Of a stretch of 51,458 nucleotides of DNA, positions 41,902 through 50,443 are shown in pieces. The position numbers and the translations under genes are program-made. The stretch comes from Bacteroidaceae bacterium (GTDB taxonomy: Bacteria; Bacteroidota; Bacteroidia; Bacteroidales; Bacteroidaceae): positions 1-51,458 of the forward strand of contig JAFQEZ010000004.1 of assembly GCA_017398805.1 (NCBI GenBank), in the 5' to 3' direction. Every line of letters starts with the position of its first letter. Positions within the stretch are counted from its first letter, which is position 1. The notes beneath the pieces were generated by a model. That model made no database searches, was not told where the DNA came from, and saw only the letters and a list, made by a program, of their open reading frames with translations.

Positions 41902-42391
41902 ATGTTAAATTATTTTTAGGTTCAGGATTTCAAAGAACAAAAAGGTTTTGACACCGTTAGTACTTGCACTTACCAGGAAGAGTTATGGCAAAAAAAAACG
42001 TGGACAACTTTGCATTATCCACTGATGAGGTCTTGGCGTTACCCGAAAGAAAGATAAGCAAGTTGCCCACGCTGCATACAGCGCGGGCATCAACTTTGCT
42101 ACTATTCTTTCTTTGATTTAACCGCCAAGTTTGACAAAGCAACGCTTTGCCGGAGCAAATGCTCCCATCAGTAAGATAGTAAAGCTAATGCACTATATTT
42201 ATGTCAAACACAACTCTGGTGTTATGCATGCAAATATATATAAAATTTATATATTAATAATAAATTAAAAATAAAAAATGGGAAGGGAGCGATTATGGGC
42301 GGACACGTCGGTACCGCCCCTACGACCGGGATGACATATGCGCGATTTTGAGATGCTTCACTGCGTTCCAGCATGACAGGTTCAATTGAAC
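41902..42391. other. Intergenic region with structured repeats and a 43-codon open frame
   Basis: An open frame on the plus strand from 41985 (MAKKNVDNFALS, ending LLLFFL) has 43 codons and ends within a hairpin. I do not think it is a gene. The stem GTTGCCCACGCTG/CAGCGCGGGCATCAAC at about 42060-42092 and the perfect palindrome GGAGCA-AA-TGCTCC near 42152-42165 indicate a structured repeat. AT-rich DNA (42230-42280) and fragments of dispersed repeats follow. Confidence 0.45.
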
Positions 42392-42679
42392 TTATATCGT
42401 ACTCACGATAAGCATATATATAAATTAACGTAAGTTCGAGATAACAATTAGTACTGTAATTTCACGTACTTGTCATTTCGAACCGAAGGGAGACGTGTTG
42501 TTGAGGGCTTTGCCCGAAAAAATCTCTATCGTTCGCTGTTTTTGAAATCTCTTGCCGTTTTCCGGGCGGACACGTCGGTACCGCCTCTACGACCAGGATG
42601 ACAAATTCGCGATTTTTGAGATGCTTCACTTCGTTCCAGCATGACAGGTTCAATTGAACTTATACCGAACTCACTTTAA
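42392..42679. mobile_element. Degenerate MITE-like element related to 1098-1324
   Basis: Left end TTAACGTAAGTTCGAGATAA (42425-42444) and right end TTATACCGAACTCACTTTAA (42660-42679) are diverged versions of the 20-bp ends at 1098-1324. A further right-end copy, TTATATCGTACTCACGATAA, lies at 42392-42411, which suggests nested or tandem insertion. The inside includes GTTGTTGAGGGCTTTGCCCG and a GGGCGGACACGTCGGTACCG segment that is also present near 42298. No gene. Confidence 0.55.
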
Positions 42680-42744
42680 ATTAGAAAAGACGAACCATAC
42701 AGGCCGTCTTCTCCTCCCCCAATTATAGAAATAAAAAGGAGACT

Positions 42745-44163
42745 TTAGAACCTGAAATCCCTCTCGCCGTTATCTATCTTTGAAAGATATTCCACTGCCC
42801 TGCTGCGCACGCGATCGTTGGGGACATCTGAAAGCAGCCGCTTTATCATTGATTCGGCCTTTTCGCGGGTTGCAGGCGACGCATAGTCACGAATATACTC
42901 CTTGAGTGTTATAAGAGCATTAGGCAGGCAGCAGTTTGATATCTGCCCGTTTTTCAGCAGTGTCATAAAACGGTCACCGGTGCGTCCTTCGCGATAACAG
43001 GCGGTACAGAAACTTGGTATATGGCCAAGGTCGAGCAACCAGCCCACCACTTCATCGAGAGATCGATGGTCGGCAATGTCGAACTGTGAGGAATTCTCTT
43101 CGGGAGTCTCTTCATTCACATAGCCGCCTACACTGGTACGCGAACCGCCGCTTATCTGCGAAACGCCAAGTTCAAGAAGCCGCGCACGACTCTTCGCACT
43201 CTCGCGGGTGGATATTATCATGCCTGTATAAGGAACGGCTATACGGGTGATTGCCACTATCTTATAGAAAATATCATCGGGTACCGCGTTCTTGAAATCG
43301 GCAGTGTCAACATCGTCGGCCTTGCACAGGCGCGGTACACTGATTGTGTGTGGGCCTACCCCATATGTAGCCTCAAGATGTTCGGCGTGCATGAGCAGGC
43401 CAACAAAATCGTAGCGATAGGTCTCGAGCCCGAATAGCACTCCTATGCCGACATCATCTATTCCGCCTTGCATCGCTCGGTCCATAGCCTCGGTGTGCCA
43501 GGCATAATCCTTCTTGGGACCGGTGGGATGAAGAGCTTCGTAGTTATCCTTATTATATGTCTCCTGAAAGAGTATGTACGTTCCAATGCCTGCATCGCGC
43601 AAACGACGATAGTTCTCTACCGTGGTTGCAGCAATATTAACATTCACGCGGCGTATGGCTCCATTCTTGTGCTTGATACTGTATATAGTATTTATGCTCT
43701 CGAGGATGTACTCGATAGGATTCATCAGCGGATGCTCACCTGCCTCAAGCGCCAGTCGCTTGTGTCCCATGTCCTGCAGGGCAATGACCTCGGCACGTAT
43801 TTCATCTTGCGTGAGTTTCTTGCGGTGAATAGTCTTGTTCTTTGCATGGTAGGGGCAATAGACACAGCCATTGACGCAGTAATTCGATAGATAAAGTGGC
43901 GCAAACATCACTATACGGTTACCATAAAAACGGTGCTTTATCTCATTTGCAAGTTTGAAGATGCGTTCTGTCACCGTGGGGTCGTTGCATTCGAGCAGCA
44001 ATGCCGCCTCGCGGTGAGAAATCCCTTTAGCCTGAGCAGCCTTGGCGAGAACACTCTCAACAAGTTGCATATTGCCGCAATTCTCACGGGCATACTCCAT
44101 AGTTGAACGAATCTCACTATCGCTGATAAATTCTGTTGCTGTTGTTGATTTTGGGTTATACAT
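42745..44163 (-). CDS. hydG: [FeFe] hydrogenase H-cluster maturase HydG
   Basis: 472 residues, normal for HydG. It is a radical SAM tyrosine lyase that makes the CO and CN ligands of the H-cluster. The radical SAM cluster motif is CVNGCVYC (Cys96, 100, 103). The C-terminal second cluster region is complete: SFCTACYREGRTGDRF and CCLPNALITLKEY, which separates HydG from its relative ThiH. It lies downstream of hydE on the same strand, but 1.2 kb of repeats and a DUF559 gene stand between them, so transcription may no longer be joined. Confidence 0.97.
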   Translation of the reverse strand: MYNPKSTTATEFISDSEIRSTMEYARENCGNMQLVESVLAKAAQAKGISHREAALLLECNDPTVTERIFKLANEIKHRFYGNRIVMFAPLYLSNYCVNGCVYCPYHAKNKTIHRKKLTQDEIRAEVIALQDMGHKRLALEAGEHPLMNPIEYILESINTIYSIKHKNGAIRRVNVNIAATTVENYRRLRDAGIGTYILFQETYNKDNYEALHPTGPKKDYAWHTEAMDRAMQGGIDDVGIGVLFGLETYRYDFVGLLMHAEHLEATYGVGPHTISVPRLCKADDVDTADFKNAVPDDIFYKIVAITRIAVPYTGMIISTRESAKSRARLLELGVSQISGGSRTSVGGYVNEETPEENSSQFDIADHRSLDEVVGWLLDLGHIPSFCTACYREGRTGDRFMTLLKNGQISNCCLPNALITLKEYIRDYASPATREKAESMIKRLLSDVPNDRVRSRAVEYLSKIDNGERDFRF

Positions 44164-44204
44164 ATTTCAATGTCTGTTGTTTTATTCAATATTCTATAAT
44201 TATC

Positions 44205-44655
44205 ACCCCCTCCGCTTCGCTCGTCCCCCTAATACAGGGGGACAATATCATCGTACTATATATGTTCCTCATTTTGTAGAAGTGTATTCTTGCAACTCCT
44301 CCACTGTCTTAGGGGAGGTGGCCGAAAGGCCGGAGGGGTTGGCACATCAAAAACCATCACCCCCTCCGCTGCGCTCGTCCCCCTAAAACAGGGGGACAAT
44401 ATCATCGTACTATATATGTTCCTCTTTTGTAGAAGTGTATTCTTGCAACTCCTCCACTGTTTTAGGGGAGGTGGCCGAAAGGCCGGAGGGGTCAGGTACA
44501 TCAACCAATATCGCCCTCCGCTGCGCTCGTCCTCCCTAATACAAGGGGACAATATCATCGTACTATAAATACTCCTTTATTGTATTAGAGAAGTACAGCA
44601 TGTCATTCCCTATTCCTCCACTGCCTTAGGGGAGGTGGCCGAAAGGCCGGAGGGG
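44205..44655 (-). repeat. Palindromic repeat array, units 1-3
   Basis: Three units of about 135-145 bp start near 44205, 44359 and 44513. Each runs ACCCCCTCCG..GCTCGTCCCCCTAA-TACA-GGGGGAC, a middle ATATCATCGTACTATA...GTAGAAGTGTATTC, then CCTCC..TTAGGGGAGG, the hairpin GGCC-GAAA-GGCC, and CGGAGGGGT. The two ends are inverted to each other. Unit 3 differs in its middle and its end supplies the last 16 codons of the DUF559 gene. The end segment (44298-44339 in unit 1), read on the minus strand, has the same block order as the core of the 177-bp repeats. Confidence 0.85.
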
Positions 44656-45062
44656 TCAGGTTTATTATCTCCTCTACATTCTTTCAAAAAATCAGTTATC
44701 TCATTCAATACACCATCCAAATTGTAATATAAGTCTTTATTCTCAAATCTCAAGGTTTTAATGCCACATTCTTTAAGCAAAAACAACTCACGCTGTCGGT
44801 CGTAATCAGCGCCATCTAAAGTATAATGACCAGCACCATCCAATTCTATACATAGTTTCACTTCGGAACAATAGAAGTCAAGAATGTATGAGCCGACACT
44901 AAACTGACGACGGAACTTGTATCCTAAAATCTGACGTGATTTCAGGCATTTCCACAACACAGCCTCGGATGCTTCTCCATCTTTACGCAATTGTCGACGT
45001 GCATCAATCAGTTCACGTCTGTTGTTGCGTTGATAATCTTGTCTTTTCTCTTTATTATCCAT
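44610..45062 (-). CDS. DUF559 endonuclease-like protein inside a palindromic repeat array
   Basis: 150 residues from MDNKEKRQDY at 45062; the open frame extends further upstream only through repeat unit 4. The fold is the Vsr-like/PD-(D/E)xK nuclease group known as DUF559: SEAVLWKCLKSR (Glu33), GYKFRRQFSVGSYILDFYC (Asp62), LCIELDGAGH (Glu73, Asp75), YDRQRELFLLKECGIKTLRFEN. All expected acidic residues are present. The last 16 residues (PDPSGLSATSPKAVEE) and the stop are encoded by repeat unit 3, so the gene is embedded in its repeats on both sides. DUF559 proteins have no settled function; a role in moving or maintaining the repeats is a hypothesis. The insertion separates hydE from hydG. Confidence 0.88.
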   Translation of the reverse strand: MDNKEKRQDYQRNNRRELIDARRQLRKDGEASEAVLWKCLKSRQILGYKFRRQFSVGSYILDFYCSEVKLCIELDGAGHYTLDGADYDRQRELFLLKECGIKTLRFENKDLYYNLDGVLNEITDFLKECRGDNKPDPSGLSATSPKAVEE

Positions 45063-45075
45063 TTTCACTATTATC

Positions 45076-45407
45076 ACCCCCTCCGCTTCGCTCGTCCCCC
45101 TAATACAGGGGGACAATATCATCGTACTATATATGTTCCTCTTTTGTAGAAGTGTATTCTTGCAACTCCTCCACTGTCTTAGGGGAGGTGGCCGAAAGGC
45201 CGGAGGGGTTGGCACATCAAAAACCATCACCCCCTCCGCTGCGCGGGGCTGGAAGCACTCCTTAGGAAAGCTAAAGCTTTAGTGCAATGCACACTCCTTT
45301 GTGGTACTAAAGCACCAGTCGTCGCAACCAAAGCTCTCGCTTCGGCGTCGCAAACGGTGCTACGGTATCGCACCGTCCCCCTAAACAGGGGGACAATATC
45401 ATCGTAC
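45076..45407 (-). repeat. Palindromic repeat array, units 4 and 5 (unit 5 interrupted)
   Basis: Unit 4 (45076-45209) is nearly identical to unit 1. Unit 5 starts at 45229 but is interrupted after GCTGCGC (45244) by about 130 bp of unrelated hairpin-rich DNA; the repeat resumes at 45375 with GTCCCCCTAAACAGGGGGAC and ends by 45407. The hydE stop codon lies within this last part, so the repeat has replaced the original 3' end of hydE or its flank. Confidence 0.8.
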
Positions 45408-46484
45408 AATTCTGCACAAGTTTTCAGTTTTATAGTCTCCGCGCGAGAAATCAATATGATAACCAATCTTTGCCAATCGGTCATCAAGTACATTTATTTG
45501 ATCGGCAGCCTCGCTATCGGTTATCTTCTTATTATTATATATGGTATATTTTTCTCTTGCCTCAAGCGGTGTCACATTGGGCATCACAACGTTTGCACCT
45601 GCAAGGATTCCTTGTTCTGTACCATCGGGTAACAGAGTGGCAAGCGCTGTTGTGGCAGGTATAAGGGCATTAGGGAAACGCAGACGCAACAATGAAATGA
45701 TCAAAAGCGTGAGTTCTGCACTACCCTGCGGTTCGCCTTCAAGCGGTGTTCCTTTTGCCGGTATGAACGGACCGATGCCTATCATATGCGGTTGCAGTTC
45801 TTCAAGCAACGCAAAATCCTCGGCGAGATGCCCTATTGTCTGTCCCGGAGTTCCAATCATCATGCCCGACCCTACCTGATAACCGAGTTCTTTCAACCGG
45901 AACAGACATTGCTTGCGGTTCTCGAGACTCATTCCTTTTGGGTGCAAAAGGGAATAATGTCCGGCATTGGCGGTCTCATGCCGTAGCAGATATCTGTCGG
46001 CACCTGCTGCACGCAACATGGTATACCCCTCTGCTGTGCGTTCACCTACAGAAAGGGTAACGGCCTTGCAAGGGAAACGTTCCTTTATTGCAGAAACAAC
46101 ATCAGAGATCCATTCGTCGTTCTGCACAGGGTCTTCTCCGCCTTGAAGTACAAAAGTATTGAACCCAACGGCTGCCGCACGTTCACAACAGGCAAGAATT
46201 TCCTCTTTGCTCAGGCGATAACGCGCGGCAAGTGGATTTCCGCAACGCAATCCGCAATAAAAACAGTTGTTGCGGCAAAATGAGCTTATCTCTAAGAGAG
46301 CACGCACATACACCCCACCATTGAAAAGGCGGAAAGCAACATCACGGGCAGCCCGGGAAAGCACCTTCCGATCCTCACCGTCGAAAGAGAGAAGAATCGT
46401 TTGCCACTCGTCTGCCGACAGTCTCCGGGGAGCAGCAAGCAAGTCAAGAACCTTGTCAATCGTGATTTTTTCCGCTTTTTTCAT
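45399..46484 (-). CDS. hydE: [FeFe] hydrogenase H-cluster maturase HydE
   Basis: 361 residues, usual for HydE, the radical SAM enzyme that works after HydG in making the 2Fe subcluster. The radical SAM motif is CRNNCFYC (Cys70, 74, 77). Other landmarks are LQGGEDP (about 114-120), LRHETANAGHYSLLHP (about 186-201), and IGIGPFIPAKGTPL (about 256-269). The C-terminal residues RIVR and the stop codon TGA come from the neighbouring palindromic repeat, so the natural end may have been slightly different. A -7 box TAAATTTGC lies at 46505-46513. It is divergent from the hydrogenase gene. Confidence 0.96.
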   Translation of the reverse strand: MKKAEKITIDKVLDLLAAPRRLSADEWQTILLSFDGEDRKVLSRAARDVAFRLFNGGVYVRALLEISSFCRNNCFYCGLRCGNPLAARYRLSKEEILACCERAAAVGFNTFVLQGGEDPVQNDEWISDVVSAIKERFPCKAVTLSVGERTAEGYTMLRAAGADRYLLRHETANAGHYSLLHPKGMSLENRKQCLFRLKELGYQVGSGMMIGTPGQTIGHLAEDFALLEELQPHMIGIGPFIPAKGTPLEGEPQGSAELTLLIISLLRLRFPNALIPATTALATLLPDGTEQGILAGANVVMPNVTPLEAREKYTIYNNKKITDSEAADQINVLDDRLAKIGYHIDFSRGDYKTENLCRIVR

Positions 46485-46504
46485 TTTTCTGAAGAAACAT
46501 TACC

Positions 46505-46513
46505 GCAAATTTA
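46505..46513 (-). promoter_or_regulatory. -7 box of hydE
   Basis: Minus-strand TAAATTTGC fits TAnnTTTGY and lies about 20 nt upstream of the hydE start. The -33 box is weak. Confidence 0.5.
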
Positions 46514-46556
46514 TAAGAATTCAATGTTTTTTAGTTATTTTTACAGCAGAAATTAT

Positions 46557-46629
46557 GAAGCTGTTAAAATTTATATCGTGAAAAGACAGTTTCTACAAGA
46601 AAATATTTTTTAGAAATTCAAACTGTTTC
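46557..46629 (+). promoter_or_regulatory. Leader inverted-repeat element of the hydrogenase gene
   Basis: GAAGCTGTTAAAATTT (46557-46572) and AAATTCAAACTGTTTC (46614-46629) are imperfect arms (12 of 16 paired). The segment TAAGAAAATATTTTTTAGAAATTCAAAC, in part, before the start codon matches the hydF leader base for base over most of its length and in the same orientation to the gene. It ends 9 nt before the ATG at 46639. Confidence 0.6.
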
Positions 46630-46638
46630 TTATTAATA

Positions 46639-48087
46639 ATGGCATATAACGATAACGTCATGTTTGTACGCTATAAACTTTTGAAGAAATTGGTTGCCAT
46701 GTGGAAGAACGACGAGTTGGCCGATCAGATCGACAGCCTGCCATACAAGATGTATCCACGCAACCAAAAACCTAAGGGAAGATGCTGTATCCACAAGGAG
46801 CGTGCAGTAATCAAGTACAAGACTATGGCCATGCTCGGCTTCACCATGCAGGATGAGGTAAACGAGATGGACCCTCTGAGCAACTATGTCGGACGGATGA
46901 TGCAACGCGATGGCATTGACATGCACGACGGTGCTGTGCTTCACGTAATGGATGAAGCATGTTCATCGTGTGTAAAAATCAACTACGAGGTTTCGAACCT
47001 TTGCCGTGGTTGTGTTGCACGCCCATGCTACACGAACTGCCCAAAGGATGCTATCTATTACGACAAGAACGACAAGGCACATATTGACCATGACAAGTGT
47101 ATCAGTTGCGGAAAGTGCCATCAGGCTTGTCCCTATCACGCAATCATATATATGCCGGTACCATGCGAAGAGGCTTGCCCTGTAAAGGCTATCTCAAAAG
47201 ATGAGTATGGCGTGGAGCATATTGACCCCGAGAAGTGCATATATTGCGGAAAGTGTCTCAACGCCTGCCCGTTCGGTGCAATATTCGACAAGTGCGAGGT
47301 TTTTGATGTACTCAAGAAGATGCGCGAAGGCAAGAAAGTCGTTGCAATGGTAGCCCCAGCCGTACTCGCACAGTTCGGAAAGCCAATAGCACAGGTATAC
47401 GGTGCAATGAAAGCCATAGGTTTCAGCGATATTGTCGAGGTTGCATACGGTGCCGAGGAGACAACACGCCGCGAAGCAGAGGAACTCAAGGAAAAGATTG
47501 AGGAAGGCCAGCCATTCATGACTACAAGCTGCTGCCCCGCATATGTAAACCTTGCAAAGAAGCATATACCGGAGATTGTAAAATATGTATCTTCGACAGG
47601 TTCACCGATGCACTACACAGCGATATATGCCAAGGAGAAATTCGGTGAGGATTGCGTAACGGTATTCATTGCACCATGTGCGTCAAAGAAAGCCGAAGGA
47701 TTCAACGACAAGAATGTGGACTTTGTGCTTACATTCCGCGAGATTGATGCAATCCTCAAAGGTATGGGCATAGACATCGAAAGCACTATGCCATACACTC
47801 CTGAAGAGAGCGCATGCGTGGACGCACATAACTTTGCAAAGACAACAGGTGTATTCACGGCTGTAAAGAACCAGATTGGCGAGGAGAACCTTGAAGGTGT
47901 GGTAATAGCAGACCTCAACAAGAAGAACATTGCAATGCTCAAGGGGTATGCCAAGACAGGAAAGTGCCCGGGCAAGCTGGTTGAGGTAATGTCATGCCCC
48001 GGCGGATGTATAACCGGACCATGCGCATGCAGCGGTGGCGGTGAAGCAGCACGCCGATTCGACGCCGAGGTCAAGAAGAAACAATAA
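46639..48087 (+). CDS. [FeFe] hydrogenase catalytic subunit, monomeric ferredoxin-like type (group B-like)
   Basis: 482 residues. It reduces protons to H2 or oxidises H2 with ferredoxin as the likely partner. The first 100 residues are typical of the Bacteroidales/Clostridia group with RCCIHKERAVIKYKTMAMLG. Cysteine-rich clusters follow: CSSC...CRGC..RPCYTNCP (108-135), CISCGKCHQACP (154-165) with CEEACP (176-181), and CIYCGKCLNACP (200-211). The H-cluster domain has the three signatures TSCCPAY (296-302), FIAPCASKKAE (343-353, Cys347) and EVMSCPGGC (449-457, Cys453, Cys457). These differ from the classical group A motifs (TSCCPGW, MPCxxKxxE) and fit group B. It is divergent from hydE and probably cotranscribed with phoH (21 nt apart). 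Confidence 0.93.
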   Translation: MAYNDNVMFVRYKLLKKLVAMWKNDELADQIDSLPYKMYPRNQKPKGRCCIHKERAVIKYKTMAMLGFTMQDEVNEMDPLSNYVGRMMQRDGIDMHDGAVLHVMDEACSSCVKINYEVSNLCRGCVARPCYTNCPKDAIYYDKNDKAHIDHDKCISCGKCHQACPYHAIIYMPVPCEEACPVKAISKDEYGVEHIDPEKCIYCGKCLNACPFGAIFDKCEVFDVLKKMREGKKVVAMVAPAVLAQFGKPIAQVYGAMKAIGFSDIVEVAYGAEETTRREAEELKEKIEEGQPFMTTSCCPAYVNLAKKHIPEIVKYVSSTGSPMHYTAIYAKEKFGEDCVTVFIAPCASKKAEGFNDKNVDFVLTFREIDAILKGMGIDIESTMPYTPEESACVDAHNFAKTTGVFTAVKNQIGEENLEGVVIADLNKKNIAMLKGYAKTGKCPGKLVEVMSCPGGCITGPCACSGGGEAARRFDAEVKKKQ

Positions 48088-48108
48088 AAGAGAAGTAGAG
48101 AAAGCTGA

Positions 48109-49065
48109 ATGATAGAGAGGAATTTTATTCTTGACGGCATTGACCTTGTAGGATTCTACGGTGCGGGGAACATACACTTGCAGATGCTCAAGAGACTGCA
48201 TCCCAAACTGCGCATTGTGGCACGCGACAACATAATACGTGCTATGGGTGACGAGGAGGAACTTGAGCGGTTCAACAAGGTGTTCAACCTGCTCAAGGAG
48301 TATTGCAACAAATACAACAGTTTGAACGAAGAGGCAATAATTGATGCAGTAAACGGCAAGAAGGGTGACAAAGGCAGCGACAGCAATGTCATTGTCTACA
48401 ACATCAACGGACGCCCGATATACCCACGCACCGAGAACCAGTGCCGGCTTGTCGAGGAATTCAAGAAGAACGATATGGTGTTTGCCGTGGGCCCGGCAGG
48501 AACCGGAAAGACTTACACTGCAATTGCCCTTGCTGTAAAGGCATTGAAGAACCGTGAGATAAGGAAAATTATCCTTAGCCGCCCGGCTGTGGAGGCCGGC
48601 GAGAAACTCGGTTTCCTCCCCGGTGACATGCGCGACAAGATTGACCCTTATCTGCAGCCTCTGTATGATGCCCTTGAGGATATGATACCGATGACAAGGC
48701 TCAAAGAGCATATGGACAACAACGTCATCCAGATTGCTCCGCTTGCTTTCATGCGCGGACGCACGTTGAACGATGCGATAGTAATACTTGACGAGGCACA
48801 GAACACTACTCCACAGCAGATTAAGATGTTCCTCACCCGAATGGGAACAAACACCAAGATGATAATTACCGGTGACCTCACCCAGATTGACCTGCCACAG
48901 CACCAGAACTCCGGATTGCTGCATGCACAAAGGATTCTCAGTGGCGTACCGGGAATAGGTTTCGTAACCCTGAACAAGAAAGACATTGTACGACACAGGC
49001 TTGTGACACGCATTGTAGAGGCATACGAGAAGCACGAGCAGGCAATGAGAGAAAAGAAAGAATAA
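48109..49065 (+). CDS. PhoH-family ATPase
   Basis: 318 residues. A short N-terminal domain (about 1-100: IDLVGFYGAGNIHLQMLKR, in part) precedes the PhoH ATPase core: Walker A GPAGTGKTYTA (about residues 128-138), RPAVEAGEKLGFLPGD (about 163-178), Walker B IVILDEAQN (about 222-230) and the arginine-rich end ITGDLTQIDLPQ (about 249-260). PhoH-like proteins are cytosolic ATPases linked to RNA metabolism; their exact role is not settled. In many Bacteroidales the gene is followed by purC, as here. Confidence 0.94.
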   Translation: MIERNFILDGIDLVGFYGAGNIHLQMLKRLHPKLRIVARDNIIRAMGDEEELERFNKVFNLLKEYCNKYNSLNEEAIIDAVNGKKGDKGSDSNVIVYNINGRPIYPRTENQCRLVEEFKKNDMVFAVGPAGTGKTYTAIALAVKALKNREIRKIILSRPAVEAGEKLGFLPGDMRDKIDPYLQPLYDALEDMIPMTRLKEHMDNNVIQIAPLAFMRGRTLNDAIVILDEAQNTTPQQIKMFLTRMGTNTKMIITGDLTQIDLPQHQNSGLLHAQRILSGVPGIGFVTLNKKDIVRHRLVTRIVEAYEKHEQAMREKKE

Positions 49066-49074
49066 ATCATTGAA

Positions 49075-49280
49075 CTTGTCATGCTGGATCGGAGCGAAGC
49101 ATCTAAAAAAAGGAATAGAGATTCTTCACTGCGTTCAAACGTGTTGTTAAGGGCTTGCCCTGAAAAATGACAAACCTCAGAATGATAGGGAAACAAGGAA
49201 CCATAGGACTTGTCATGCTGGAGCGGAGCGAAGCATCTAAAAAAGGAGTAGAGATTCTTCACTGCGTTCAGAATGACAGG
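49075..49280. repeat. Direct repeat of an intergenic segment between phoH and purC
   Basis: The segment CTTGTCATGCTGGA(T/G)CGGAGCG..GCATCTAAAAAA..GGARTAGAGATTCTTCACTGCGTTC occurs twice, at about 49075-49141 and 49209-49270, separated by GTGTTGTTAAGGGCTTGCCC, which is also found at 1250 and 42490. No gene is supported. Confidence 0.7.
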
Positions 49281-49363
49281 ACCACCTGAATTGTCATGAT
49301 ATGTGATAAAAAGGATAAACGACAGCAGAAGACAACCGATAATATTTATAAAACAACAATACA

Positions 49364-50308
49364 ATGGCAAAAGCTTTAACAAACACTGAATTCAAGTTCG
49401 AGAACCAGAAAAGTGTATATCATGGCAAGGTACGTGATGTTTACACCGTTGGCAATGACAAACTGGTTATGGTGGCAACAGACCGCATTTCGGCATTCGA
49501 CGTGGTACTTCCCAAGGGCATTCCGTTCAAGGGACAGATGCTCAACCAGATTGCTGCAAAATTCCTTGATGCAACAGCAGACATTGTCCCTAACTGGAAA
49601 CTCGCGACACCTGACCCAATGGTTACCGTGGGTGTAATGTGCGAGGGGTTCCCTGTGGAAATGATTGTACGTGGTTACCTCTGCGGTTCGGCATGGCGTG
49701 CCTACAAGAGCGGCGTACGCGAGATTTGCGGCGTAAAGATCCCCGAAGGCATGAGAGAGAACGAGAAGTTCCCGCAGCCAATCATTACCCCGACCACAAA
49801 GGCCGAAATTGGCGAGCATGATGCCGACATCTCAAAAGAGGAGATTCTGGCACAAGGGCTTGCTACTCCCGAGGAGTATGAACTGCTCGAAAAGTATACC
49901 CTTGCCCTCTTCCAGCGCGGAACCGAGATTGCCGCAGAGCGTGGGCTTATCCTTGTAGACACAAAGTATGAGTTCGGAAAGCATGATGGGAAAATCTACC
50001 TGATGGATGAAATCCACACCCCTGACTCATCACGCTACTTCTACTCCGAGGGTTATGAGGAGAAGTTCGAGAAGGGCGAGCCACAAAAACAACTTTCAAA
50101 GGAGTTCGTGCGCGAGTGGCTCATGGACAACGGTTTCCAGGGCAAGGAGGGGCAGCAGGTTCCTGAGATGACCGATGAGATTGTAGAGAGCATAAGCAAC
50201 CGTTACATTGAGCTTTACGAGAACATCACCGGTGAGAAGTTCGTGAAAGAAGAGTGTGAGGATATCAACGCACGCATAGAGAAGAACGTAAAGGAGTATT
50301 TGGGATAA
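49364..50308 (+). CDS. purC: SAICAR synthetase (phosphoribosylaminoimidazole-succinocarboxamide synthase)
   Basis: 314 residues, the longer form of PurC. It joins CAIR with aspartate using ATP in purine synthesis. The start [29 protein letters not shown] (in part) at about 18-45 holds the ATP-binding glycine-lysine, [15 protein letters not shown]-type sequence at 46-60, [15 protein letters not shown] at about 96-110, and [11 protein letters not shown] at about 218-228 as expected. It is in the usual Bacteroidales neighbourhood after phoH. The preceding 300 bp are dispersed repeats, so it probably has its own promoter, which I could not place. Confidence 0.96.
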   Translation: MAKALTNTEFKFENQKSVYHGKVRDVYTVGNDKLVMVATDRISAFDVVLPKGIPFKGQMLNQIAAKFLDATADIVPNWKLATPDPMVTVGVMCEGFPVEMIVRGYLCGSAWRAYKSGVREICGVKIPEGMRENEKFPQPIITPTTKAEIGEHDADISKEEILAQGLATPEEYELLEKYTLALFQRGTEIAAERGLILVDTKYEFGKHDGKIYLMDEIHTPDSSRYFYSEGYEEKFEKGEPQKQLSKEFVREWLMDNGFQGKEGQQVPEMTDEIVESISNRYIELYENITGEKFVKEECEDINARIEKNVKEYLG

Positions 50309-50443
50309 AGATTCTTTATACAATGAAATGTAGGGGCATCCCTTGTGGGTGCCCCATAATATATACCCAAACCAATGCTGTCATTTCGAGCAAAGCGAGA
50401 AATCTCAGAGATATTTCGGCACCAGACATAAAAAACATAGACA
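50309..50443. other. Short intergenic gap between purC and aroE
   Basis: No gene. It contains GTAGGGGCATCCCTTGTGGGTGCCCC, in part a hairpin (GGGGCA/TGCCCC at about 50332-50355), and fragments of the dispersed repeat GTCATTTCGAGC..AGCGAGAAATCTC. The methyltransferase gene often found between these two in Bacteroidales is absent. Confidence 0.5.

Noticed and set aside
41985-42116. 43-codon plus-strand frame MAKKNVDNFALS...
   Set aside because: It runs through a strong hairpin, has no partner elsewhere in the window and no clear promoter. It may be a relic of a longer gene, but the evidence is too thin to call.
46639-48087. Classical group A [FeFe] hydrogenase
   Set aside because: The signatures TSCCPAY and SCPGGC and the N-terminal region fit the ferredoxin-like group B better than group A.
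47992-49035. 347-codon minus-strand frame opposite phoH
   Set aside because: The plus-strand PhoH has Walker A and B motifs and normal length; the opposite frame is a by-product of its codon use.
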